NCBI GenBank assembly: GCA_963785035.1
Contig: CAWATG010000005.1
Coordinates: 1 to 64,000, forward strand
Source: CAWATG01 sp963785035
GTDB lineage: Bacteria > Actinomycetota > Acidimicrobiia > IMCC26256 > CAWATG01
Length of the DNA stretch: 64,000 nt
Reading direction: 5' to 3'
The notes beneath the pieces are model-generated. The model made no database searches and was not told where the DNA came from. It saw only the letters and a program-made list of their open reading frames with translations. Shown here piece by piece: positions 38,796 through 48,118 of the stretch. A program made the position numbers and the translations under genes. How positions within the stretch are numbered: position 1 is the stretch's first letter; every line of letters starts with the position of its first letter.

Positions 38796-39030
38796 ACCCA
38801 TGATTTGGCTCGTCCGGGAACGGGCAATGCCGACAGCCGCTTCCGCAACACTTCCCGTTCGCCAAGAGCGCCACACGCGTGAAAACGAAGAACCCCGTCA
38901 ATGGATCGGTGTAACCCGACACCCCGGCGGCGATGGCCGCATTGTGGGCGTTCTCAACCTCACCATTGGATGCGGCGTCGTCCTCGCGCATCGTCTGACG
39001 TTGTGAAAGCTCATCGTCAGACATTGCCAT
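38776..39030 (-). CDS. DUF5522 family small cysteine protein
   Basis: An 84-residue protein whose core 'GYTDPLTGFFVFTRVALLANG' is followed by 'KCCGSGCRHCPFPDEP', the DUF5522 pattern with four Cys in C-C-x3-C-x2-C. The cysteines suggest a metal or Fe-S site. Its 3' end overlaps the oxygenase-like gene by 20 bases on the opposite strand. Function unknown. Confidence 0.8.
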   Translation of the reverse strand: MAMSDDELSQRQTMREDDAASNGEVENAHNAAIAAGVSGYTDPLTGFFVFTRVALLANGKCCGSGCRHCPFPDEPNHGSTEVAS

Positions 39031-39088
39031 CTACCCAGATTACGGACTGCCCAATCGGAGGTCCGAGCAGAACGGCAGCGCCGCGCGG

Positions 39089-39100
39089 CACAATGACCGG
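39089..39100 (+). promoter_or_regulatory. Putative -10 element, leaderless GTG start
   Basis: CACAAT at 39089-39094 ends six bases before a GTG at 39101, the same arrangement as at 26258-26270. Confidence 0.4.
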
Positions 39101-40001
39101 GTGCCCCAGCATCGCCACGCAAAGCCCACGATGAAGCCGTCACGCATCGAGACCGGGCCCGTCTCCATCGCAGTGCAGGACTGGGGAGGTGATGGCCACC
39201 CGACACTCTTGGCGCACGCAACGGCGTTTCACGGCGTGACGTGGAAACCCGTGGCCGAACGGCTGGTCGCCGCCGGACGCCGCGTGTGGTCCTTTGATTT
39301 CCGAGGTCAAGGCGAAAGTGATCCATCACCCGACGGATACTCGTGGGAAGGATTCGCCGACGACGTCCTTACGGTTGTCGATGCCCTGGGCATCTCCGGA
39401 AATCCGGAACTCCTCGGCGTCGGCCTCTCGAAGGGCGCCACGGCATTACTGCTCGCGCAACTCCGCAGACCTGACGCTTTCGGGTACCTCTACTGCTTCG
39501 AGCCAATCGTGTTCCCGTTCGATGCTGCGTTGCCGCATCCCGATGCCAACCCCCTTGCCGCTGGAGCACTCAAACGACGCGCCGTGTGGGAATCGACCGA
39601 CCAGGCCTTGGCCTCCTACGGCGCACGCCCTCCGCTCGGCGTCTTGCACCCGGATGCCCTGCGCGCCGTACGTCGAGTACGGCTTGCGCGAGGAATCCGA
39701 CGGGAGCTTCTCGTTGAAGTGCGCTCCGGAGGTCGAGGCTGCGATCTACTCGATGAGCCTGAGCCACGGAGCGTTTGGGCGACTTGGAGAGATAGCGATC
39801 CCGGTTGCGGTCGTCAGCGGCGAGACGACGAACGCGTTGACACCGCAATTCGCCGCCTTGGTTGCCGACGGGCTGATCAACGGCCATCTGGAAGTGATGC
39901 CTGGCCTCGGCCACTTCGGGCCTCTCGAGGATCCCGACACGATCGTGGCCTCCATCCTGCGCTTCGCCTCGGAGTATCGGACAGGAAGCAAGGCCCATTG
40001 A
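39101..40001 (+). CDS. Alpha/beta-fold hydrolase (frameshift)
   Basis: About 299 residues after removal of one base near 39662. The alpha/beta-hydrolase layout is seen in 'LLAHATAFHGVTWKPVAERL', 'SFDFRGQGESDPSPDGY', the nucleophile-elbow region 'LLGVGLSKGATALLLA' (Ser in GLSKG), 'PVAVVSGETTNALTP' (acid) and 'VMPGLGHFGPLEDPD' (His). Substrate unknown. The GTG at 39101 is preferred because of the -10 spacing; an in-frame ATG at 39131 is the alternative. Confidence 0.75.
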
Positions 40002-40049
40002 CCCAGCTTTGGGACCGATTGGTGGTCATCGGTGTGCGAAGCTGTGCCC

Positions 40050-40391
40050 ATGGATATCGAACAGTTCTATGACGCCGACCCCCGCCGACGTACCTCCGAC
40101 GAGGTCGAGTTCGGTCGCGACTGGCACGATTCCGCTGGTACCCGTTTCGCCTTGTCCTGGGTTGTCGACACCGGCGAGCTGTACCTGATGCGAGAGCCGA
40201 TCGAACCGATCGAGCAGGATCCGCTCGGCGACACGTGGATGCCCGATCTTCCAACCGATGCCCTGACCGTCGAGATCCTCGCCACACTCCCCGACAGGGC
40301 GACAGTGGACGCCGAACTCGATGACTGGCAGACAGCCATGGCCAAACCCGACAGTGTCATGTGGTTGCGTCAACGCACCAGCACATCTTGA
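40050..40391 (+). CDS. Conserved small protein of unknown function
   Basis: A 113-residue acidic protein starting 'MDIEQFYDADPRRRTSDEVE', with Trp-rich 'FGRDWHDSAGTRFALSWVVD' and 'GELYLMREPIEP'. No signal or membrane segment. Codon use agrees with neighbouring genes, and it ends two bases before the RecB-type nuclease start, so co-expression is likely. I do not recognise a named family. Confidence 0.65.
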   Translation: MDIEQFYDADPRRRTSDEVEFGRDWHDSAGTRFALSWVVDTGELYLMREPIEPIEQDPLGDTWMPDLPTDALTVEILATLPDRATVDAELDDWQTAMAKPDSVMWLRQRTSTS

Positions 40392-40393
40392 CA

Positions 40394-41224
40394 ATGGGCA
40401 TCGAACTGCCGTCGAGCCTGTCGCCAAGTTCGGTCTCCGCCTTCAAGGACTGTCCGCTCGCGTTCAAGTTCAGCTACCTCGATCGGCTGCCCCAACCACC
40501 GTCTCCTGCGATGACCAAAGGCACGCTGGTTCACAGGGCCCTCGAACGCCTGCACGGCCGTCCGGCCGACGAACGGCTGCTCGACGCCGCGCTGACCGAC
40601 CTCGATGATGCCCGGGCCGAGATGGCAACCCACCCCGACATCACCGAACTGGAACTGACTGACGAGGAGTGGGACAGCTTCTATCGCGATGCCAAGACAC
40701 TGGTCGAGCGATATTTCGAAATCGAGGACCCGCGAACGGTTCGTACGGTGGGCTTGGAACTCAAGCTCAGCGCACGGATCGGTCGTCTCACCTTGCGTGG
40801 CATCATCGACCGCCTCGACCTCGACGAGAACGGCGAGCTCGTCGTCATCGATTACAAGACCGGTGCCGTTCCCTCCGAGTTCTTCGAGAATGCTCGTCTC
40901 TCCGGCGTACACATCTATGCATTGCTCGTACAGCAGGTGTTCGGGCGCCGACCTGCCAGTGTGCAGCTTCTCTATCTCGCAAAACCCTTGGCAATCGTCG
41001 CCACACCCTCAGAGCAGTCGCTCCGCGGCGTCACGAGCAAGACAAGCGCTATCTGGACAGCCGTCGAGCGCGCCTGCGCCAACGACGACTTCCGTCCCAG
41101 GCCGTCCGCGCTCTGCGACTACTGCACCTTCAAGCCATATTGTCCTGCACACGGAGGAAATCCTGCCGATGCACAGCAGTTGCTCGAGCCGATGACTGCC
41201 CTACCGATGGCAACCACACCATGA
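40394..41224 (+). CDS. RecB-family PD-(D/E)XK nuclease
   Basis: A 276-residue exonuclease-like protein. Start 'LSPSSVSAFKDCPLAFKFSY' carries the first Cys of the AddB/Cas4-type Fe-S site; the other three are in 'CDYCTFKPYC' near the end. The nuclease core is 'GIIDRLDLDENGELVVIDYKTG' (Asp, then D-Y-K). Such stand-alone PDDEXK_1 proteins occur in most actinobacteria, probably in DNA repair. ATG 40394 chosen over one 33 bases upstream, which would overlap the previous gene. Ends in ATGA overlap with the PAP2 gene. Confidence 0.85.
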   Translation: MGIELPSSLSPSSVSAFKDCPLAFKFSYLDRLPQPPSPAMTKGTLVHRALERLHGRPADERLLDAALTDLDDARAEMATHPDITELELTDEEWDSFYRDAKTLVERYFEIEDPRTVRTVGLELKLSARIGRLTLRGIIDRLDLDENGELVVIDYKTGAVPSEFFENARLSGVHIYALLVQQVFGRRPASVQLLYLAKPLAIVATPSEQSLRGVTSKTSAIWTAVERACANDDFRPRPSALCDYCTFKPYCPAHGGNPADAQQLLEPMTALPMATTP

Positions 41225-41772
41225 GCGACGCCTCACCACACCCCGGGATTGATCGCTTCGATCGTGTCATCGATGCGATCGTCGAACCGTTCCGCACGTC
41301 AGCGTTGGACCGAATCTTCTACCCGCTTTCGACAGCGGCAGACCACAGCATCCTCTGGCATGTCCTGGGTGCAGGTCGGGCCTTGCGACGGGGTGACCCA
41401 GAGATCGCACGCCGCCTCAGCGAAACCTTGGCAGTCGAATCGGCAGTGACCAACGGCATCGTCAAGACCATCTTCAAGCGCTCGCGGCCGGCGGATCAGC
41501 GACCGGAGTCCGAAGCGCCTCTGCCGTACGGAATGCGCCGGCCTATTACGAGCGCATTCCCATCGGGCCACGCGACGGCTGCGTTTACGGCTGCAACCTT
41601 GCTCGGGCGCCGGAGTCGACTTGCGCGTCCGTATCTGATCCTTGCCGCACTCGTGTCCTTCAGCCGCGTGTACACCCGTATGCACCATGCATCCGACGTC
41701 TTGGGAGGAGCAGCACTCGGGGTAGCGTTTGGGAACGCGGCGGCACTGGTCCGTCCGCTCGAACGACGCTGA
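41221..41772 (+). CDS. PAP2 superfamily lipid phosphatase
   Basis: A 183-residue phosphatidic-acid-phosphatase-type protein with the three PAP2 motifs: 'KTIFKRSRP' (K-x6-RP), 'SAFPSGHATAAF' (PSGH) and 'SRVYTRMHHASDVLGG' (SR-x5-H-x3-D). Hydrophobic segments around motifs two and three suggest membrane attachment. Probably dephosphorylates a lipid phosphate or polyprenyl diphosphate. Confidence 0.9.
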   Translation: MSDASPHPGIDRFDRVIDAIVEPFRTSALDRIFYPLSTAADHSILWHVLGAGRALRRGDPEIARRLSETLAVESAVTNGIVKTIFKRSRPADQRPESEAPLPYGMRRPITSAFPSGHATAAFTAATLLGRRSRLARPYLILAALVSFSRVYTRMHHASDVLGGAALGVAFGNAAALVRPLERR

Positions 41773-41781
41773 GGAACACTC

Positions 41782-42369
41782 GTGACCACTTCTTTCGCGG
41801 TGACCTTCGACTATCGCTGCCCTTTCGCCCGTAACGCCCACGAGGCCGTCGTCCGTGCTCAGCGCGACCAATGGGATGTCGAGTTCACGTTTCAGGCGTT
41901 CTCACTTGATCAGGTCCACGTCGAAGAGGGAGACGTTGCAGTCTGGGAACGCCCACCCGATCAGCGTGGGACGGGCGTTCTCGCGTTGGAGTGGGGAATT
42001 GCGGTGCGCGACACCTTCAGCGCACATTTCGTGGACTTTCACTTGGCGACCTTCGCCGCCCGGCACGATCATGGACGGGCGCTCGCAGATCCGCAGGTAT
42101 TGCAGACGACAGCTGCCGGCGTCGGCCTCGACCCAGAAGCAGTCGCGGCCGAGGTCGCGAGTGGTCGTCCATTGACGACGCTCGCCCGTGAACACACCGA
42201 GGCAGTTGACCGCTGGTCGGTATTCGGCGTCCCGACATTCATCAGCGCGGACGCAGCGGTGTTCATCCGCTTCATGGAACGTGGACGAACCGACGACCTG
42301 GAGCGAGCACTTGCACTCTTCGACGCTCCACGGATCAACGAGTTCAAGCACACCCAGCTTCCGAGATAG
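41782..42369 (+). CDS. DsbA-family thioredoxin-fold protein
   Basis: A 195-residue protein of the DsbA/HCCA-isomerase group. N-terminal 'VTFDYRCPFARNAHEAV' has a single Cys at the position of the CxxC motif, and 'VFGVPTFISADAAVF' holds the cis-Pro loop (V-P-T-F). A lone Cys or Ser here is usual for isomerases and mycothiol-linked proteins rather than disulfide oxidases. GTG start. Role unknown. Confidence 0.8.
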   Translation: MTTSFAVTFDYRCPFARNAHEAVVRAQRDQWDVEFTFQAFSLDQVHVEEGDVAVWERPPDQRGTGVLALEWGIAVRDTFSAHFVDFHLATFAARHDHGRALADPQVLQTTAAGVGLDPEAVAAEVASGRPLTTLAREHTEAVDRWSVFGVPTFISADAAVFIRFMERGRTDDLERALALFDAPRINEFKHTQLPR

Positions 42370-42404
42370 TCCGACCTCGTCTCGCCGGTCTCGACATCGT
42401 TGCG

Positions 42405-43022
42405 CTAGTGGCGCACGCGGTCCCGCTCGTAGCCAGCGACCTCGAGCCAAGTGTCGAATCCGGGATCGAACCACAACGCGTGCTCACACTCGGTTTCGCG
42501 ATCTTCGACGAAGAGGTGCATCGTCGGCGCATCCTCCGCGAGATCTCGAAGTTCACGCGAACGCGGATGCGTCACCAACAGGTCGACGACCTCGAGGAAC
42601 GCGCGAATCGAAACTGTTCGGGAACGACATGTCGGACATGCTGAAACGGTCACACTCTCCAAACCATTCATGGCCATGAACAGCGAATGTGCTTCCCACG
42701 CATCGAGCGCGACCTCACATCCCTCTTCGTCGAGGAACGCCAAAGCTGTCTCTGGATCAAGGGATTCGGGTGCCGTGTCCACGACAACAACGGTACCCCG
42801 AACTGGGCGGTTTGCCCGCATGCGTACGGGTCGATTGAGGTCCCGCGAAAGGCCCATATCGGACAGCATTTCGGACCCTCCGACACTGTCCAACGCGCCG
42901 CAGATAGCATCTCTGACCTGCACAAATGCTGCCAGCGCCGCCTGGCGGTCAGGACGCGCCCACCGGTACCGGACAGCCGACCTTGTCCGGGAGGGCGCTC
43001 GACGCAACACGGCTGGCGACAC
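42405..43022 (-). CDS. Hypothetical protein with C-x2-C motif
   Basis: A 205-residue frame with normal codon bias on this strand. Features: 'SEMLSDMGLSRDLNRPVRM', a central strand/helix pattern 'ETALAFLDEEGCEVALDAWE', 'VSACPTCRSRTVS' (C-x2-C) and an acidic C-terminus with two His. No family recognised. The first 45 residues are Arg-rich and may be noncoding; the true start could be at the Met of 'MLSDMGLSR'. Confidence 0.5.
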   Translation of the reverse strand: MSPAVLRRAPSRTRSAVRYRWARPDRQAALAAFVQVRDAICGALDSVGGSEMLSDMGLSRDLNRPVRMRANRPVRGTVVVVDTAPESLDPETALAFLDEEGCEVALDAWEAHSLFMAMNGLESVTVSACPTCRSRTVSIRAFLEVVDLLVTHPRSRELRDLAEDAPTMHLFVEDRETECEHALWFDPGFDTWLEVAGYERDRVRH

Positions 43023-43199
43023 CGCCGGCAGCGAACATTTCTACGCCAGACTCGGCCGATCCGAAAAGGCCGAAAATATGACGCTCGACACACAAGATTC
43101 GTCCGATTTCGCCCTGTCAGCCCACCCGGCCGGCGCCGTCCACATCCCGTCGCCTGCCACCGGCGTCCCGCCTCGGCCGGCTATCGGGGCTATCCCCGG

Positions 43200-43538
43200 C
43201 TATCCCCGACTCGCCAGCCGATCGAACCACTGAGCCACTGCTTCCGGAGTCGAACGAGCCAGAAATCCAAGGGCAAGACCCGCGTCACCTTCGATCTTCA
43301 GGTCACCTCGCATGAATGCGACGCTCGGACGAAGATCCCCGGCCGCGATCGCAGCCTGCTGAGCGGCGCCGAGCGAGACCTTGAGATCAGCCGTACCGGA
43401 GCTCTGCGGCACCACCGCGTCCAGCACGCCGTCGACAAACGTCAGCATGCAGGTCGTGTCACCGCCGGGCGCTCCCTTGACCGTGCACTGCACACGTGCC
43501 GTGCCCGCGGTCGTCGGCGGGCGGTCACCGCGGCACAC
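43200..43538 (-). CDS. SCP2 sterol-carrier-like domain protein
   Basis: About 112 residues. Pattern 'VQCTVKGAPGGDTTCMLTF', then 'ADLKVSLGAAQQAAIAAGDL' and 'PSVAFMRGDLKIEGD' follows the SCP2 lipid-binding fold, especially the conserved 'AFMxGxLKxxGD'. It would bind or present a fatty acyl or sterol ligand. The GTG at 43538 overlaps the end of mca by 14 bases; the exact start is uncertain. A 10-bp direct repeat (CGGGGATAGC on the minus strand) spans its stop codon. Confidence 0.7.
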   Translation of the reverse strand: MCRGDRPPTTAGTARVQCTVKGAPGGDTTCMLTFVDGVLDAVVPQSSGTADLKVSLGAAQQAAIAAGDLRPSVAFMRGDLKIEGDAGLALGFLARSTPEAVAQWFDRLASRG

Positions 43539-44418
43539 CTTGGCCCTGTTCGGAACGCAGACCCAGAAAGAGGTCGTCTTCGAGTTCTCCGTGAGGGAGG
43601 GGAAGGTCGACGGTGCAGCGCGCGAGCTCGAACTCCTCGTACGGGTACACGTCGCGCAGCATCTCGTCCGAAACGAGGAACCAGAAGCCATTGGGATCGA
43701 CCTGCGTCCGGTGTGCACGCAAGGCGGCGCTGCGGTTTGTCAGAAAGTCGCCAACATCGATGAGCGTCGTGAATCGCTCATCGCGATCAGGAAATCCGCG
43801 AGCGAACCAATCCTCGTACGGGCTCTCGTCACCCTGAGCGAGGATCGTCTCGTGCAAGATCCGGATTCGTCGAAACGAGAATCCTGCGTAGTACAGCTTC
43901 TGGGGCTGCCATGGTTCGCCGAACTCGGGAAACTGCTCAGGGTCACCGGCGGCCTCGAAGGCGGGGATCGTCGCTTCATGCACACGAATATGGTCGGGAT
44001 GCGGATAGAAATCCTGCTCATCACCGTAGGTGATCATGACGTGAGGCCGATCCGCACGAATGATCCGCACAAGTTCGCCCACGACTTCGGTCAGCGGCGC
44101 GTTCGCGAAATTGTCGGGCCTGGCATTGACCTCCGAACCCGGCATTCCCGAGTCGTGATAACCCAGGAGGTGCAGGGTTGTGTATCCAATCGCTGCCGCG
44201 CTCTCGCGCAACTCGCCGAGGCGCACCTCTGCAAGATTCGCCCATACCTCCGGCAGATCAACTGCCGGGTTCAGGATCTCGCCGGCCTCACCACCGGTAC
44301 AACACACCAACGAGGCGACCACTCCTTGGTCGACGTACTTCGCCGTGGTCCCACTCCCCTTCGATGCTTCGTCATCGGGATGGGCATGTATCTGCATTAG
44401 CCGGAACGCGTCGCTCAC
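43525..44418 (-). CDS. mca: Mycothiol S-conjugate amidase
   Basis: A 297-residue PIG-L zinc amidase. Motifs 'IHAHPDDEASKGSGTTAKY' and 'YPHPDHIRVHEAT' bind zinc. 'LLGYHDSGMPGSEVNARPDN' and the C-terminal 'RTQVDPNGFWFLV' are characteristic of Mca. It cleaves mycothiol conjugates so that the mercapturic acid is exported, and marks the organism as mycothiol-using. GTG start at 44418; TACCGT (44426-44431) ends seven bases upstream, consistent with a leaderless transcript. Confidence 0.9.
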   Translation of the reverse strand: MSDAFRLMQIHAHPDDEASKGSGTTAKYVDQGVVASLVCCTGGEAGEILNPAVDLPEVWANLAEVRLGELRESAAAIGYTTLHLLGYHDSGMPGSEVNARPDNFANAPLTEVVGELVRIIRADRPHVMITYGDEQDFYPHPDHIRVHEATIPAFEAAGDPEQFPEFGEPWQPQKLYYAGFSFRRIRILHETILAQGDESPYEDWFARGFPDRDERFTTLIDVGDFLTNRSAALRAHRTQVDPNGFWFLVSDEMLRDVYPYEEFELARCTVDLPLPHGELEDDLFLGLRSEQGQGVPR

Positions 44419-44479
44419 CGTTCAGACGGTAACAGGGTCGATCCGGTACCCAGAACGCCGCCAACGCTTGCATTCCCCG

Positions 44480-45761
44480 TCACGCCGAACGCGGTACGTC
44501 CTTCCAGGCAGGATCCTTCGAAGGGTCCGGCTCCTTGGGCAATCCCAAGACCCGCTCACCAAGGATGTTCCGCATGATGTTGGATGTCCCGCCCTCGATC
44601 GTATTGGCCTGCGCGCGCAGAAAGCCCCGTGCGACGTCAACAGGCTCGTGGCCGCCACCGCCAATGACGCCTCGGCTCTCCTCAAGTTTCAAACCGGGAC
44701 CGTCCCACGCGACGCCACCAGGACCCTCGAGGTCGACAGCCAACTTCTGGAGGCGCTTGTTGAGCTCGGCCTGTAGGAGCTTGGTCACCGATCCTTCCGG
44801 TCCCGCCTCCCCGCCACTGCGACGTTGCGACGCCGCACGGTCGTTCGTCATCTTGACGATCCGGCCCTCGATGTAGGCCTGAGCCAAGCGGTCCCGTGCA
44901 TGCGGATCGCTGCACGGCACGTGGCGCGCAATCAGCTCATCGACCGGGCTTCCACCGACAGCGTCACCGCCGACCGAACCCGCACCTGAAAGCGATACAC
45001 GCTCGTTCATCAGTGTGGTGAGCGTGACCCTCCATCCGTCGCCCTCTGCTCCCAAACGCATCGAATCGGGAACGCGGGCATCCTCGAGGAACACCTCGTT
45101 GAACTCGGCGTCACCCGTAATCTGCGTCAGCGGACGGACCACAACACCGGGCTGGTCCATGTCGATCACGAAATAGGTCAGCCCCCGGTGCTTCGGCACG
45201 TTGACATCAGTGCGCGCAACGAGGAGTCCCCACTTCGCCTGATGCGCCAGCGACGTCCAAACCTTTTGGCCGTTGATCACCCACTCGTCGCCATCCCTGA
45301 CGGCCCTCGTTGCGAGACCCGCGACGTCAGAGCCGGCACCCGGCTCGCTAAAGAGCTGGCACCAAATTTCCTCGTCGGTTGCGCACGGCCGGATCAGGCG
45401 CGCCTTGAGCTCCTCGGATCCCCAGGTGAGGACCGTAGGGCCACCCATCCCAATACCAATGATGTTGTGCGGGCGAGGAACCTCGTAGTGGCGGAGCACT
45501 CTCGTTGACCGGACGTGCCTGACCAGGATCCAGCGACAGCCCGGCTCCATACTCTGCAGGCCACGTGGGGGTGGAATAGCCCGCATTCCCAAGACGCACA
45601 AGGAATTCGCGCGTATTGAGCGATCGGCGCAACGCGCTGACGCGCTCATTGTCACCCGCATCGATAGCGGCCATCCATCCCTGAGGAAGATTGTCAGCAA
45701 GCCACGCACGACACGTGTCGCGCAGTTCTTCTGCGTTGAACTCGAATTGGTCGAAAGCCAT
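44480..45761 (-). CDS. Acyl-CoA dehydrogenase (frameshift)
   Basis: About 426 residues after removal of one base near 45502, which joins 'LSLDPGQARPVNE' to 'VLRHYEVPRPHNIIGIGMGG'. Then come 'CQLFSEPGAGSDVAGLATRA', 'DAEFNEVFLEDARVPD' and C-terminal 'ANTIEGGTSNIMRNILGERV' (FAD contact GGTSN). GGAGG lies six bases before the ATG at 45761. Probably uses EtfAB. The substrate chain is unknown. Confidence 0.87.
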
Positions 45762-45965
45762 GCGATCCTCCAAGAACAGGGGCGAGGATGGTACCCGTGA
45801 CGCTGTACGACACCCGTATGACGACCGCAACATCATCAGTCCCCGAAAGTTCCGACGGTCGGTCGACGACAAATTAGATGACTACGGGCAAATCGGCTGC
45901 ATAGGTACAGCCCCTGGCGCCTCGCACGTGAATACTCGCGTGCGACAAGATAGCCTGCGCCCTGA

Positions 45966-47946
45966 GTGAGCAGGGACTCTTCACCGACGATCGATGATAC
46001 GGCCGAGACGGTCAGTGTGGATCCCGGCCTCGCCGGAGAGAACGACGCGCTCGAAGTGATCGCCGACGATGTCCCGGCGCGACGGCGAGGCACACGGAAG
46101 CGGAGCCGAAGAACTTCCCACCCGCGCGTACGAGCTGCCGCGTGGGCAATTGGATTCTTTGGCCTCGGACTCGTTGCGTCTGACGCTCGGAGAACGCCTG
46201 CTCTATTACGGCAAGGTCCTACCGAATGTTGAAATTCGAGGCGTCGGTGCTTCCGGGGCAAGCGAAAAACATGCACTCAAGAGCGTGAACGACCTCGCTG
46301 AAGATCTTGGCCGGACACCGCTACCCGTCACAGCAGGCCCCGCCAAGTTCGGCCTCGACCGCAAGGCCCTGAACTACCAAGTGGATGGCCCGGCAACGGT
46401 CCGCGCCGCGAGACGCGTTGGACGAACAGGCAATCCGTTGAGCCATATCGGCGGCTTTGTTCTGCGCAGGTTTCGCAAGGAGTCAGTCGATCTACGCGTC
46501 ACCTATAACGAAGCTGCACTTGGTCGCCAGGTCAGCCAATGGAATGCAGCAACCAACAACGGCGTAGAGAACGGCTCACTCCGTTTCATCGGCACCGACG
46601 TGATTGGCGTTCCTCCCAAGGTCGGCATCGGGATACAACGCCAACCCGCACTCGAACTGCTCGATTTCGCCCTTCGAAACGGCGATCAAGCAAAGGTCGC
46701 CCTCCCAATGGGCCCAGTGTCTCCAGCAGTCGACGCAACGGAAGTCAGCCGGGCGGTCACTGCTGCCGAAGCAGTGCTCGCAGAACCCGTCGTCGTGACC
46801 GTCGACGGCACCGCCATCACGCTCGCGCCCGCGCAACTCGCCCCCGCCCTCACCACGGTCCCGGTCGATCGCAAGCTCGTTCTCGACCTCGACAGGGCTC
46901 GGCTTCGTGCCGCCTTCGGCAACAAGCTCGAGCCGCTCGAAACGGCACCCGTCGACGCGACCTTCACCGTGGCGGCCGACAACACGGTCAGCGTTGTTCC
47001 ATCGGTTCCGGGCAAGGTCCTGGACATCGATGCTCTCGCAGGACAGATCGCGAACGTACAACACGCAATCACGGGTCAACTCATCACGAAAGAGCCGGTC
47101 CGCGACACCGCGTGGGCGCAGAGCCTCAATATTCGCGATCACCTCGCAACGTTCGAGACGAAGCATCCACCCAACCAGCAGCGGGTGACGAATATCCATA
47201 AGGCTGCCGACACACTGACCGGCGCAATCGTCGAGCCCGGTGCCGTCTTCTCACTGAATGAACGGCTCGGCGAACGGACCCTCGCGAAAGGCTACGTTCC
47301 GGCACCGGCAATCGCCGCGGATCTCGGTCTTGAAGACTCCGTTGGTGGCGGTGTCTCCCAGGTTTCAACGACGCTGTACAACGCCGCATTCTTCGCGGGC
47401 CTCGAGGACGTCAGTCATACGCCACACGCGTATTACATCGACCGCTATCCCGCAGGGCGTGAGGCGACGCTGAACTATCCATCGATCGACAACAAGTTCC
47501 GCAATAACACTGCTTCTGGCATCTTGATCAACGTCCGTTATACCGCCACGACGATCAGCGTCTCCATGTTCGGTCGTTCCGACGGACAGACCGTGACAGC
47601 CGAAGGACCGAACGTCCTCTCAACGATCCCATTCGAGACCGAGATCATCGACTCGCCCTTTCTCCCCCTCGGCGTCACCAAGGAGGTTCAGAAAGGCCAC
47701 GACGGCTTGCGAGTTGAAGTGTTCCGTGTTATCTCACGACCCGACCAACCTGCCGTGCGAGAGCGCTACGTCACCAAGTACGCAATGGTGAAAGCGAAGA
47801 TCGCGCGGGGCATCGGCCCAGCTGCTCCCACCGCCCCGCCAGTTCCACCCGAGCAGACCGCTCCGCAGACGGACCCTCCCGGACCGACGGCACCGGGGAC
47901 GACTGCACCACCAGCTGCTCCACCCACCGCTGCGCCGCCCCAGTAA
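45966..47946 (+). CDS. VanW family cell-wall protein (frameshift)
   Basis: About 659 residues once one base near 46186 is removed. The N-terminus is cytoplasmic and acidic, followed by a basic stretch and one membrane helix ('AAAWAIGFFGLGLVA'). Two peptidoglycan-binding-like PG_binding_4 repeats follow (about 120-360), and the VanW domain is at about 395-560 ('AVFSLNERLGERTLAKGYVP', 'GGGVSQVSTTLYNAAFFAGL'). The tail is Pro/Thr/Ala-rich (cell-wall linker type). YoaR/VanW proteins are thought to act at peptidoglycan; the activity is unproven. GTG start at 45966. Confidence 0.85.
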
Positions 47947-48118
47947 CCCCCAAGCACCGGGCCTGCGCCGATGAGCGCTCCCTGCACCTTCCAGGGCGCC
48001 TGAATTCGCATCAATCGCGCCTGATACTCATGCAACGTGCCATGTGTATCCATTTCGTCTCAAGAGTGCCGAACAGGGCGCCGATAGAGCTCTTGAACAC
48101 TAAGAGCCCACTCGGACC

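Noticed and set aside
42451..43763. Two overlapping plus-strand frames across the hypothetical/SCP2/mca region
   Set aside because: They are antisense to mca and the SCP2-like gene and have no recognisable domain; codon bias favours the minus strand.
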